A program made the position numbers and the translations under genes. DNA of 64,000 nt, from the NCBI GenBank assembly GCA_947500585.1, contig CANMSN010000017.1:1-64000 (forward strand). Reading direction: 5' to 3'. Under the pieces are notes generated by a model. It saw only the letters and a program-made list of their open reading frames with translations. It made no database searches and was not told the DNA's origin. Source of the DNA: an uncultured Flavobacteriaceae bacterium. Its GTDB lineage: Bacteria > Bacteroidota > Bacteroidia > Flavobacteriales > Flavobacteriaceae. Each line of letters opens with the position of its first letter. Position 1 is the first letter of the stretch. Shown piece after piece: positions 1 through 6,847 of this stretch.

Positions 1-9
1 TTTGAAAAA

Positions 10-38
10 AGGGTTCTGCTTTAAAAAAGCCAAACCCT
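10..38. terminator. Imperfect hairpin, likely transcription terminator
   Basis: AGGGTT pairs with AACCCT, and TGCTTT with AAAGC(C)A around an A-rich loop. An A-run lies on the left and AT-rich sequence on the right. It probably ends transcription from a gene beyond the left edge of the window. The 66 bases between it and the next hairpin show no gene. Confidence 0.45.
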
Positions 39-104
39 ATATTTATAACTTACACACTTTACGGGATAGTGTCTTTTTGAAATTAAATCACAACGATTTA
101 AATT

Positions 105-145
105 AAAAAGAACTCTTTTATATAATATTTTTAAGAGTTCTTTTT
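105..145. terminator. Bidirectional terminator hairpin
   Basis: A perfect 13-bp inverted repeat (AAAAAGAACTCTT at 105-117, AAGAGTTCTTTTT at 133-145) has A and T tails suitable for either direction. It lies 20 bases past the stop of the minus-strand gene at 166-606 and is its probable terminator. Confidence 0.7.
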
Positions 146-165
146 AAGTTCATTTTGTTGTAAAA

Positions 166-606
166 CTAATGTTTTAGACTACAATCAAATTCTTTCCAGC
201 CATAGACATCACTCACATAGGTTTCACCATAATTTGAACCATCGGCATTTTGTTGAAAGAACATATGTTGTAAAAAACAGCGATTTTCAATTTGCGTGGT
301 AACTACAGCAATTCTATTTCTTTTAATGGGTCTGCCATTAATATCATTGTAAACCACCCAATCTCTACTTGTAATAATAGCATTGAGTGCTGTTAATTCT
401 TTTTTAACATAAGCATTTGCTGCACGTACAAAATCTTCTTCCATATTGCTGTCATTAGTGTCAGCTTCTGGGTAGTTGTCGGTTTTTGGATAATTTTTTT
501 CTTCAATCATTTGTTTTTCCATAGTTAAGTCTTGTTTAGGTGTTTTACTATTACAATTAAGTAAGCATAAAGCCATAATTAATGTAAGAGCATAAATTGG
601 TTTCAT
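166..606 (-). CDS. Small putative lipoprotein, unknown function
   Basis: The 146-residue product starts with a lipoprotein signal (MKPIYALTLIMALCLLNC) whose lipobox LLNC puts the acylated cysteine at residue 18. An acidic, Asn/Glu-rich linker follows, then a globular part of about 85 residues containing VVYNDINGRPIKR and a Cys near each end of the last third (NRCFLQ, FDCSLKH) that could form a disulfide. I recognise no family. It is monocistronic between its own terminator and the divergent lipoprotein gene at 740. The ATG at 606 is the only start giving a signal peptide. Confidence 0.7.
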   Translation of the reverse strand: MKPIYALTLIMALCLLNCNSKTPKQDLTMEKQMIEEKNYPKTDNYPEADTNDSNMEEDFVRAANAYVKKELTALNAIITSRDWVVYNDINGRPIKRNRIAVVTTQIENRCFLQHMFFQQNADGSNYGETYVSDVYGWKEFDCSLKH

Positions 607-739
607 AAATATTGATTTTTAATTAATCTAACTTATAGCTTTTAGAAAGTTGCTCAACTACCCTTACGTGGTAGTTCTTTGTTCTTTATTATTGTTATTT
701 ATTAATTAGTTTTGCTACTTTAAGTCGTAAACATTTTAT

Positions 740-1510
740 ATGAAGTATTTATCGTTATTTTTTTTAGTGTTTATATATGTTAGTTGTAAAAAAGAAGTAA
801 AACCCAATCGATTTTCTGCTAATGTTATTATTAATAAATCCATTGAGGTTTCTGGTGGCGAGTTAATTAAAAATTCAACTATTGAATTTGATTTTAGAGA
901 TAAGCATTACAAAGCAATCCGGAAAGAGGGTGAGTTTATTTTAGAACGCGTGTTTACAGATAAAACCAATAAATATTTTGATACTATAACTCAAATTACT
1001 GATGCTATAAATAATAAAGGATTTCAGCGTTTTGTAAATAATTTTCCTATGTCAGTTTTAGATTCTATGGCTGTAAAATATTCTGCTTCTGTAAATTCTG
1101 TGCATTACTTTTCTGTTTTGCCGCATGGATTAAATGGAAAAGCTGTACATAAAACCTATTTAGAGCAAACGAAAGTAAAAGACATAGACTGTCATAAAAT
1201 AGAAATTACCTTTAGTGAAGAAGGCGGAGGTGAAGATTTTGAAGATGTTTTTATATATTGGATAAATACACAAACCTTTAAAGCGGACTATATAGCTTAC
1301 TCTTACAATGAAGATGATGGATTAGGATTGCGTTTTCGAGAAGCTTATAATGAGCGTTATATTAATGGGATTCGATTTGTAGATTATAAAAATTATAAGC
1401 CAATAAATGAAAACGCAACATTAGAAAATTTAGATAGCTTGTTTGAAGCAGGTAGTTTGAGTCTGCTTTCTAAAATTGAGCTTAAAAATATTTCAGTTAA
1501 TATATTGTGA
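740..1510 (+). CDS. Lipoprotein, probably DUF6503 family
   Basis: The 256-residue product has a short lipoprotein signal (MKYLSLFFLVFIYVSC, acylated Cys16). The mature part opens with NVIINKSIEVSGGELIKNSTIEFDFR and continues as a beta-rich domain with alternating hydrophobic strands. This matches my memory of the Bacteroidota DUF6503 lipoproteins, whose fold resembles LolA/LppX-type lipid-binding domains; no function is established. The gene is transcribed alone and converges on deoD with 22 bases between the stops. The family name is from memory; location in the cell envelope is well supported. Confidence 0.7.
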   Translation: MKYLSLFFLVFIYVSCKKEVKPNRFSANVIINKSIEVSGGELIKNSTIEFDFRDKHYKAIRKEGEFILERVFTDKTNKYFDTITQITDAINNKGFQRFVNNFPMSVLDSMAVKYSASVNSVHYFSVLPHGLNGKAVHKTYLEQTKVKDIDCHKIEITFSEEGGGEDFEDVFIYWINTQTFKADYIAYSYNEDDGLGLRFREAYNERYINGIRFVDYKNYKPINENATLENLDSLFEAGSLSLLSKIELKNISVNIL

Positions 1511-1532
1511 GTACTAGATCTGTAGTTTGAAT

Positions 1533-2231
1533 TTAGTTTAACTCTAAAGCAATTTCTATCATGTCTTTAAAAGTAGTTTCTCGCTCTTTGCTTGTTGTGC
1601 GTTCTCCAGTAACTAAAGAATCTGCAATCGTTAAAATAGATAAAGCGTTTACATGGTGTTTTGCCGCAACAGTGTATAAACCTGCTGTTTCCATTTCAAC
1701 ACATAGCACTCCGAATTTCGACCATTTTTTATAAGATTCGAAATCATCAGTATAAAACTCATCTGAAGTAAATACATTTCCGGCTTTAATAGGAATTTCT
1801 TTGTGTTTTGCAGCTTCCACAGCTTTTTGAAATAATTCAAAACTAGCAGTTGGGGCATAGTCTGCACCGCCAAAACGAATTTCGTTAAGTCCAGAATTAG
1901 AAGATGCAGCCATGGCTAAAACAATATCTCTTATTTCTACCTCTTTTTGATAAGAACCTGCGCTTCCAACTCGAATTAAATTTTTAACGCCATATTCAGT
2001 AATCAGTTCATGGGCATAAATTGAAATTGACGGAATGCCCATGCCTGTTCCCATCACTGAAACTTGTTTTCCTTGATATGTTCCCGTATAGCCTAACATG
2101 CCTCTAACTTTATTAAAGCAAACAGGGTTTTTAAAAAAGGTTTCAGCAATCCATTTAGCTCTTAAAGGATCGCCTGGTAGTAAAATGGTTTCTGAAATAT
2201 CTCCTTTTTTAGCTTCAATATGTACGCTCAT
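1533..2231 (-). CDS. deoD: Purine nucleoside phosphorylase DeoD
   Basis: DeoD splits purine (deoxy)nucleosides with phosphate to a free base and (deoxy)ribose-1-phosphate. The 232-residue product has the hexameric low-molecular-weight PNP signature: [15 protein letters not shown] near residue 17 (phosphate site), [16 protein letters not shown], the phosphate-binding RVGSAGS, and [10 protein letters not shown] for ribose binding, with the general-acid Asp in TIADSLV. Length is normal. It is the last gene of the operon deoC-like, deoC, deoD, starting 3 bases after the deoC stop. The order supports catabolism of deoxynucleosides to acetaldehyde and glyceraldehyde-3-phosphate. Confidence 0.96.
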   Translation of the reverse strand: MSVHIEAKKGDISETILLPGDPLRAKWIAETFFKNPVCFNKVRGMLGYTGTYQGKQVSVMGTGMGIPSISIYAHELITEYGVKNLIRVGSAGSYQKEVEIRDIVLAMAASSNSGLNEIRFGGADYAPTASFELFQKAVEAAKHKEIPIKAGNVFTSDEFYTDDFESYKKWSKFGVLCVEMETAGLYTVAAKHHVNALSILTIADSLVTGERTTSKERETTFKDMIEIALELN

Positions 2232-2234
2232 TTT

Positions 2235-2900
2235 TTAGTAATTTGAATGTGATGATTTTCCAGAAACAATTTCAATTCCTGAGGATGTACCTAAACGTTC
2301 AACACCTAAATTAATATATTCTAATGCGGTTTTAGCGTCTTTTATACCACCAGAGGCTTTTATTTTTACTTCATTATTAGCAACGCTTTTCATGAGTTTT
2401 ATATCGTGAATATTTGCGCCACTAATCCCAAAGCCTGTAGATGTTTTTATAAAATTAGCACCACTTTGTATGGCAAGTTCGCTAGCTTTTATTATTTCTA
2501 ATTCTTCTAAGTAGCAAGTTTCTAGAATAACTTTTAAAGTATGATTTGGCATGATGCTTTTTACAGCTTCAATATCTTTCCAAACGTAATCAAAATCTTT
2601 GCTTTTTAGGAATCCGACATTAATAACCATATCTATTTCGTCTGCGCCATCATTTAAAGCAGCTCTAGTTTCCTCAACTTTAGCTTTGGTGCTCATGGCT
2701 CCAAGTGGAAACCCAACAACGCTACAAACTTTTACTTTGGTGTTTTTTAATTCATTTTTTGCTAAAGCAACATAAGAACTATTAACGCAAACCGAATAAA
2801 AATTGAATTCTTTAGCTTCATTGCAAAGCTTAATAATATCTCTTTTTGTGGCAGTAGCCTTAAGAAGGGTGTGGTCTATATAATTGTTTAACAGTTTCAT
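2235..2900 (-). CDS. deoC: Deoxyribose-phosphate aldolase DeoC (canonical copy)
   Basis: DeoC cleaves 2-deoxyribose-5-phosphate to acetaldehyde and glyceraldehyde-3-phosphate. The 221-residue TIM barrel keeps the family signatures: YIDHTLLKATAT at the N-terminus, DEIDMVIN with Asp90 (equivalent to E. coli Asp102), FIKTSTGF with Schiff-base Lys152, VKIKASGGI with Lys181, and the phosphate loop LGTSSGI. It is the middle gene of the salvage operon, 77 bases after the diverged copy and 3 bases before deoD. It is the copy I expect to be catalytically active. Confidence 0.95.
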   Translation of the reverse strand: MKLLNNYIDHTLLKATATKRDIIKLCNEAKEFNFYSVCVNSSYVALAKNELKNTKVKVCSVVGFPLGAMSTKAKVEETRAALNDGADEIDMVINVGFLKSKDFDYVWKDIEAVKSIMPNHTLKVILETCYLEELEIIKASELAIQSGANFIKTSTGFGISGANIHDIKLMKSVANNEVKIKASGGIKDAKTALEYINLGVERLGTSSGIEIVSGKSSHSNY

Positions 2901-2977
2901 AGTATTTTACTTTAAAAAGTATACCTAATCAAATGTATTAAACAATTATTAAACTATTGAAGTTTAATCAATTCAAT

Positions 2978-3739
2978 CTAAAAATCTCTAAACTGTTTGT
3001 TTTCAGAGTTTTCATTTACTGAATTAGATTTTTGCGCCTCTTTGTTTTGTAGATTTTCAATATATTTCTTGTAAATCTTTATGTTTCTGTTGAATTGCGC
3101 TTTATTAACATTCTGAATGTTTACGGTAGTTCCAACTCTATCAGCACCAGATTCTATATATTTTATTACAGTTTCATAATCATTTATACCACCAGAAGCT
3201 TTAATTTTTACTTGGTCTCTAACTGTTTTTTTAATGATTTTTACGGCAGTTAAAGTAGCACCACTTTTAGAGAATCCGCTTGATGTTTTAATAAAATCGA
3301 CCTTAGCATCTAAACAAATTTCACAAGCTTTAATGATTTCGTTTTTGCTTAGCTCTGAAATTTCTATGACTACTTTTAAAGGTGTTTTTCCAATAGCAAG
3401 TTTAACATCACTTATATCTTTTAAAACAGAAACATAATTTCTACTTTTAAGTAAGCCTAAATTAATAACCATTTCTATTTCATCTGCACCATCTTCAATA
3501 GCTTTTTTAGCTTCATATACTTTCGAGGCTGTAGCCATAGCACCAAATGGATAGCCTATAGCCGTACAAATTTTAACTTCGGTATTGTCTAATATTTGTT
3601 TAGCTAAAGCCACATAACAACTATTTATGCATATGGCATAAAACCCAGTTTGTTTAGCTTCGTCACATAGCTCTATAATATCGCGTTCTGAAGCTGTTGG
3701 CTCTAATAAGGTATAATCAATATAATTTGAAATATTCAT
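2978..3739 (-). CDS. Diverged DeoC-like aldolase paralogue
   Basis: This 253-residue protein aligns with the adjacent DeoC over its whole TIM barrel and keeps both lysines: FIKTSSGF with Lys151 and VKIKASGGI with Lys180. It differs at sites the family normally conserves. The acid/base Asp of DEID is Glu89 (DEIE), the N-terminal IDHTLLK is IDYTLLE, and the phosphate loop GTSSG is GTTVN. It also carries a polar C-terminal extension of about 30 residues rich in Asn, Lys and Ser. It is first in the operon with deoC and deoD. Known: the family uses this Asp for proton shuttling. Inferred: altered substrate, lower activity or a regulatory role after tandem duplication. Confidence 0.85.
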   Translation of the reverse strand: MNISNYIDYTLLEPTASERDIIELCDEAKQTGFYAICINSCYVALAKQILDNTEVKICTAIGYPFGAMATASKVYEAKKAIEDGADEIEMVINLGLLKSRNYVSVLKDISDVKLAIGKTPLKVVIEISELSKNEIIKACEICLDAKVDFIKTSSGFSKSGATLTAVKIIKKTVRDQVKIKASGGINDYETVIKYIESGADRVGTTVNIQNVNKAQFNRNIKIYKKYIENLQNKEAQKSNSVNENSENKQFRDF

Positions 3740-3941
3740 TAGTAAAGTTATATTTTTTTGTTTAAGGTATTGATTAACAATATTTTGAAATTAGTTGGGT
3801 TAAGTTTTAGTTTATAAATAGGAATACTCCTCGTAGCTAATTTATAAATAAATTCTGGTAAAATTTAGAAATAAATGCATTTTTAGATTAACGGTAAAAC
3901 ATATTAACTTATAACATAAATATGTTAACATTATTTCCTTG

Positions 3942-4439
3942 TTAAGGATTTTTTTTTATGACAAGAGGTTTAAATTGAAATGCGCGTTCTTCAAAAGTTT
4001 GTAGCTCAACAGGGTTATTTATAGATTGAAATAAATCCATAAATTCTTTGGAATGCATTTCTCGTTTTTGTCTTAATAAATTAAAGTGAACAAAACCACA
4101 CCAAATAATAGCTTTTAAATGACTTTTATCTTCGTTATACATGCGCATTTCAACTTGCAAATAGGAATCATCAAACTTTATTAATTGAGATTCTATAACG
4201 ACCGTTTCCATTAAAAATGCAGGTTTTAAATAAGCTATTTGGTTACTACTAGACACCCAACTTTTGCCTTCTTTTCTTGCCATTTTATAAATATCTATTC
4301 CATAATTTTCAATTAAGGCATCTTCACGATGGTTCATAAAATAATTAATATAACTCGCATTGTTAAGATGATTAAATGGATCGCAATCTTGAAATCTGAT
4401 TTTTGTTTTACTTGTTAGTGCTTGTAATAGTTGTTCCAT
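3942..4439 (-). CDS. Hotdog-fold acyl-CoA thioesterase (4HBT type)
   Basis: The 165-residue product shows the 4-hydroxybenzoyl-CoA thioesterase-type start, KIRFQDCDPFNHLNNASYINYF, with the catalytic Asp and the HLNN helix cap. Hotdog strands follow (IAYLKPAFLMETVVIESQLIKF, YLQVEMRMY). It should hydrolyse an acyl-CoA thioester in the cytosol; substrate unknown. It lies 56 bases after the TetR gene, and that gap holds a palindromic operator (4459-4478) matching the one before tetR. It is therefore probably the regulator's main target. The C-terminal tail is basic. Confidence 0.85.
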   Translation of the reverse strand: MEQLLQALTSKTKIRFQDCDPFNHLNNASYINYFMNHREDALIENYGIDIYKMARKEGKSWVSSSNQIAYLKPAFLMETVVIESQLIKFDDSYLQVEMRMYNEDKSHLKAIIWCGFVHFNLLRQKREMHSKEFMDLFQSINNPVELQTFEERAFQFKPLVIKKNP

Positions 4440-4458
4440 CTTTAAATTCAGTTTTAAA

Positions 4459-4478
4459 AATATACCATTTGGTATATT
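4459..4478 (-). promoter_or_regulatory. Candidate TetR operator before the thioesterase gene
   Basis: AATATACCA-TT-TGGTATATT is a perfect palindrome with 9-bp arms and a 2-bp centre. It lies between the tetR stop and the thioesterase start. The same half-site occurs in the larger palindrome at 5101-5142 before tetR. Confidence 0.75.
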
Positions 4479-4494
4479 TTAGGTTAAAAAAATA

Positions 4495-5091
4495 TTATGC
4501 TTTGAGTTCGTTTGTTATTAAGGCGTCAATAGCATCCATGGTGTCTTTTATATAAAAATTATCATCCATGGTGTAAGTCATGAAAATGGCACCTTGTATC
4601 ATGGTGTCTAAGCGTTTTGCGAATTGCATAGCATTTACTTCAGTAGATATCTCTCCAGCTTCAATGCCATCTTCAATAAGTGTTGCTACTTGGTCTTGTA
4701 AGCGTTCAATAACTTGTCTAACGTTTTGTAATAAAAGTGTATTTTGGTTATTTGCATCAACTCCAATATTTAAAACGGGGCAACCTCCAAGTTGTTTGCT
4801 ATAATCGTAATAATTCCTGTAGAAGTCAGTAATTAAAAAAAGTTTTTCAATAGGGGAGTTGCCACTTGACATATGATTTGCTATGCGCTTCATCATATTT
4901 TTTATAGTAAATTTAAAAGCAGCAATGGCAAGGTCCTCTTTATTCTTAAAATTGCCGTAAATAGCGCCTTTTGTTAAACCTGTAGCTTTTGTAATATCAG
5001 ACATACTTGTGGCTGCGTAACCATTTTTGTTAAAAATAGGTGCAACAGTTTGTAATATAAATTGAGAAGTAAGTTCTGCTTTAGTTGTCAT
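4495..5091 (-). CDS. TetR/AcrR-family transcriptional regulator
   Basis: The 198-residue product has an N-terminal TetR DNA-binding domain: residues 29-51 read TSMSDITKATGLTKGAIYGNFKN, the standard helix-turn-helix ending in the recognition helix and the Y-x-(H/N)-F turn. The C-terminal helical ligand and dimer domain contains a cysteine (GGCPVLN) of the TetR_C type. It probably represses itself and the downstream thioesterase gene through palindromes at 5101-5142 and 4459-4478. The ligand is likely an acyl-CoA or fatty-acid compound given the thioesterase partner; that part is inference. Confidence 0.92.
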   Translation of the reverse strand: MTTKAELTSQFILQTVAPIFNKNGYAATSMSDITKATGLTKGAIYGNFKNKEDLAIAAFKFTIKNMMKRIANHMSSGNSPIEKLFLITDFYRNYYDYSKQLGGCPVLNIGVDANNQNTLLLQNVRQVIERLQDQVATLIEDGIEAGEISTEVNAMQFAKRLDTMIQGAIFMTYTMDDNFYIKDTMDAIDALITNELKA

Positions 5092-5098
5092 ACTTTAG

Positions 5099-5142
5099 CA
5101 AATATATAAAAAATATACCAATTGGTATATTTTTTATATATT
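5099..5142 (-). promoter_or_regulatory. 42-bp palindromic operator overlapping the tetR -7 box
   Basis: Positions 5101-5120 and 5123-5142 are exact reverse complements of each other around the 2-bp centre AT, giving 20-bp arms. The inner part is the AATATACCA/TGGTATATT half-site also found at 4459-4478. On the minus strand a -7-like TATATTTG (plus-strand 5099-5106) overlaps its edge, 8-15 bases from the tetR ATG. Binding here would block initiation. As RNA it could also fold into a hairpin ending the upstream TraB transcript. Confidence 0.75.
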
Positions 5143-5157
5143 AATTATAATTTTTTA

Positions 5158-6018
5158 TTATTGAATAGCGGTTACTGAGTAGCCTTCTTTTTTAAGAAGC
5201 ATAATAACGCCATTTTCACCAGCTAAATGTCCTGCACCAACGCCGTAAAATGTAGGCCGTTTTTTAGAGTATTCTATTATTTTAGAAATCCAATTTTTAT
5301 TTCTGTTTGCAAGGAGTTTGTCTTGATGTTTTGATACTGTTACGCTATTTACATCGTTCATCATGTCCAGCATATCAGTAATATTTTCTTCTTTATAAAT
5401 CTCTAGTATTTTGGCAAAAGTTGTTTTATCATACTCAAGATTATCTTTAGCCATTCGTAACAAATCTGCTATTTGATCTTCATAAGGAATATCATCAAAT
5501 AATTGTAACTGTTCCTCAATGGTTTCTAAACCGTTTATTTCTTCTTCTTGATTTTTTGCAACTTTAATTAATTCCATTTCAAAAGATTGCATTGGGCAAT
5601 CAATTATTTTAGGGTATAACATAGCTGTTAAGAAAAATGGTTTTACATTTTGCATCATTTTTACAGACATCCCCATGTTTTTTATGAAAAGGGAATCAAT
5701 AATAATATAATCTTCTTCAGAAACAAAGTCTTTAATAGTTTTTCCATCTTTCATGTACATGCCACCCATCATTTTTGTTTGCATTGTAGGGTCGTCCATA
5801 TCAAACTCTAAAACAATTTGAGAGGTTTCATCTAGTGCTTTTTGAACATCTTCATCTATTGATGCATCGCATGTAATATGAATCGTGCCAAATAAATAAG
5901 ACGGATTTTCTAAACCGTTTCCTGAGATTTTCCAAAGTGTTGAATTCTCTAGTTTCTGAGCGTGTATTGTTGACGTTGAAACAATTGATAATACTAAAAG
6001 GGATAAAAGATATTTCAT
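5158..6018 (-). CDS. TraB/GumN family protein, exported
   Basis: The 286-residue product has a cleavable signal peptide (MKYLLSLLVLSIVSTSTIHA). The TraB/GumN signatures follow: LWKISGNGLENPSYLFGTIH with the first GxxH at residues 44-47, an acidic FDMDDP region, and the C-terminal GAGHLAGENGVI carrying the second GxxH-like motif. The family has the EreA/ChaN-like fold and some members are metalloproteases; the role here is unknown. The stop lies 66 bases before the tetR start and the strand is the same, but the palindrome at 5101-5142 separates them. An envelope or periplasmic location is expected. Confidence 0.88.
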   Translation of the reverse strand: MKYLLSLLVLSIVSTSTIHAQKLENSTLWKISGNGLENPSYLFGTIHITCDASIDEDVQKALDETSQIVLEFDMDDPTMQTKMMGGMYMKDGKTIKDFVSEEDYIIIDSLFIKNMGMSVKMMQNVKPFFLTAMLYPKIIDCPMQSFEMELIKVAKNQEEEINGLETIEEQLQLFDDIPYEDQIADLLRMAKDNLEYDKTTFAKILEIYKEENITDMLDMMNDVNSVTVSKHQDKLLANRNKNWISKIIEYSKKRPTFYGVGAGHLAGENGVIMLLKKEGYSVTAIQ

Positions 6019-6067
6019 AAATAATATTTGTTTTGCTTTATAAGTAGCTTCATCAATTTATTTGTTA

Positions 6068-6111
6068 CAAAAAAAAGCAACAATCATCTCATTAAAGAAT
6101 CATGTTGCTTT
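6068..6111 (-). terminator. Terminator of the minus-strand gene at 6300
   Basis: AAAGCAACA (6074-6082) pairs with TGTTGCTTT (6103-6111). On the minus strand the hairpin is followed by eight consecutive T residues (plus-strand A-run 6069-6076), the layout of a Rho-independent terminator. The remainder of the 281-base gap between genes shows no convincing ORF. Confidence 0.55.
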
Positions 6112-6299
6112 AAACCGTCTGCGATTAAACAGACAACCAACCATTTATATAGACGTTTTATTTGCCTTTTTGTTACAAAAGGCGTGTTAAATTTTAAGAT
6201 GCTGCTTTTAATTTACTGAATGTGATTTTTAAAAACTAGTCAACAATCAAAAGTATTTAGTAAATAGTTGCTTAAAATTAGGAGGGTTGTTGTTGTAGT

Positions 6300-6707
6300 T
6301 TAAATAGTATTTCCTTTAGCTACATTTTGGTCTTGCTTTACAACAAGGTCACTTACCCAAGCGATAGCGTCAACCAAGTTATCAAAAATACCATAAGGCT
6401 TGTTGTAAAATTGTTTTTCATAAGTAGCATTATCACTCATTTTTTTATCATGAGTTACAATGGCAATGGCAACTAAATTGGGTATTTTTTCTACATCTTT
6501 GTAAATCAAAGGGTTTACTGCATAAGAAGTCACACGATTAGAGATGTAGGCGATATTTTTATCTTTAAAATTAGCCGCTAGATATAATGCCAATTCATCT
6601 TTGTGTTCTTCATCAATAACAACGCCTTCTCTAATTTGTTTTATAATAAAATGATCAAAAATGAAAACTTCTGCATGCCCTTGGTCTATATATTTAATTA
6701 CACCCAT
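6300..6707 (-). CDS. Small STAS/SpoIIAA-like protein
   Basis: The 135-residue product begins IKYIDQGHAEVFIFDHFIIKQI and has a core ISNRVTSYAVNPLIYKDV, then a helix/strand segment VAIAIVTHDKK and a final helix LVDAIAWVSDLV. The alternating strand-helix layout resembles the STAS/SEC14-like small proteins annotated in Flavobacteriaceae. The NR-x-x-SY-x-V motif is shared with the gene at 57357-57785, so the two appear to be paralogues. No catalytic residues are evident. The gene is single, with a terminator at 6068-6111. Function unknown. Confidence 0.75.
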   Translation of the reverse strand: MGVIKYIDQGHAEVFIFDHFIIKQIREGVVIDEEHKDELALYLAANFKDKNIAYISNRVTSYAVNPLIYKDVEKIPNLVAIAIVTHDKKMSDNATYEKQFYNKPYGIFDNLVDAIAWVSDLVVKQDQNVAKGNTI

Positions 6708-6786
6708 AGTAGATTTTTACTACTAAGTTAAAAAATAAATCGATAGGGATGAAATTTTACTTCAATTATTTGAACACATAAAAATT

Positions 6787-6817
6787 AGCCCTATTCATGA
6801 TGCAACTAAATAGGGCT
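6787..6817 (-). terminator. clpB terminator
   Basis: AGCCCTATT (6787-6795) pairs with AATAGGGCT (6809-6817). On the minus strand the hairpin is followed by TAATTTTT, 31 bases after the clpB stop. Confidence 0.65.
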
Positions 6818-6847
6818 TTAATTAATTTATATTTCAAAAATCATATA

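Noticed and set aside
50-82. Hairpin-like CACACTTTACGGGATAGTGTC at the left edge, which resembles ends of insertion sequences
   Set aside because: No transposase or target duplication is visible and the arms are only about 5 bp; the window edge prevents any check.
6028-6219. A 63-codon open frame on the plus strand
   Set aside because: It overlaps a terminator and low-complexity repeats, has no family resemblance and weak start; treated as noncoding.
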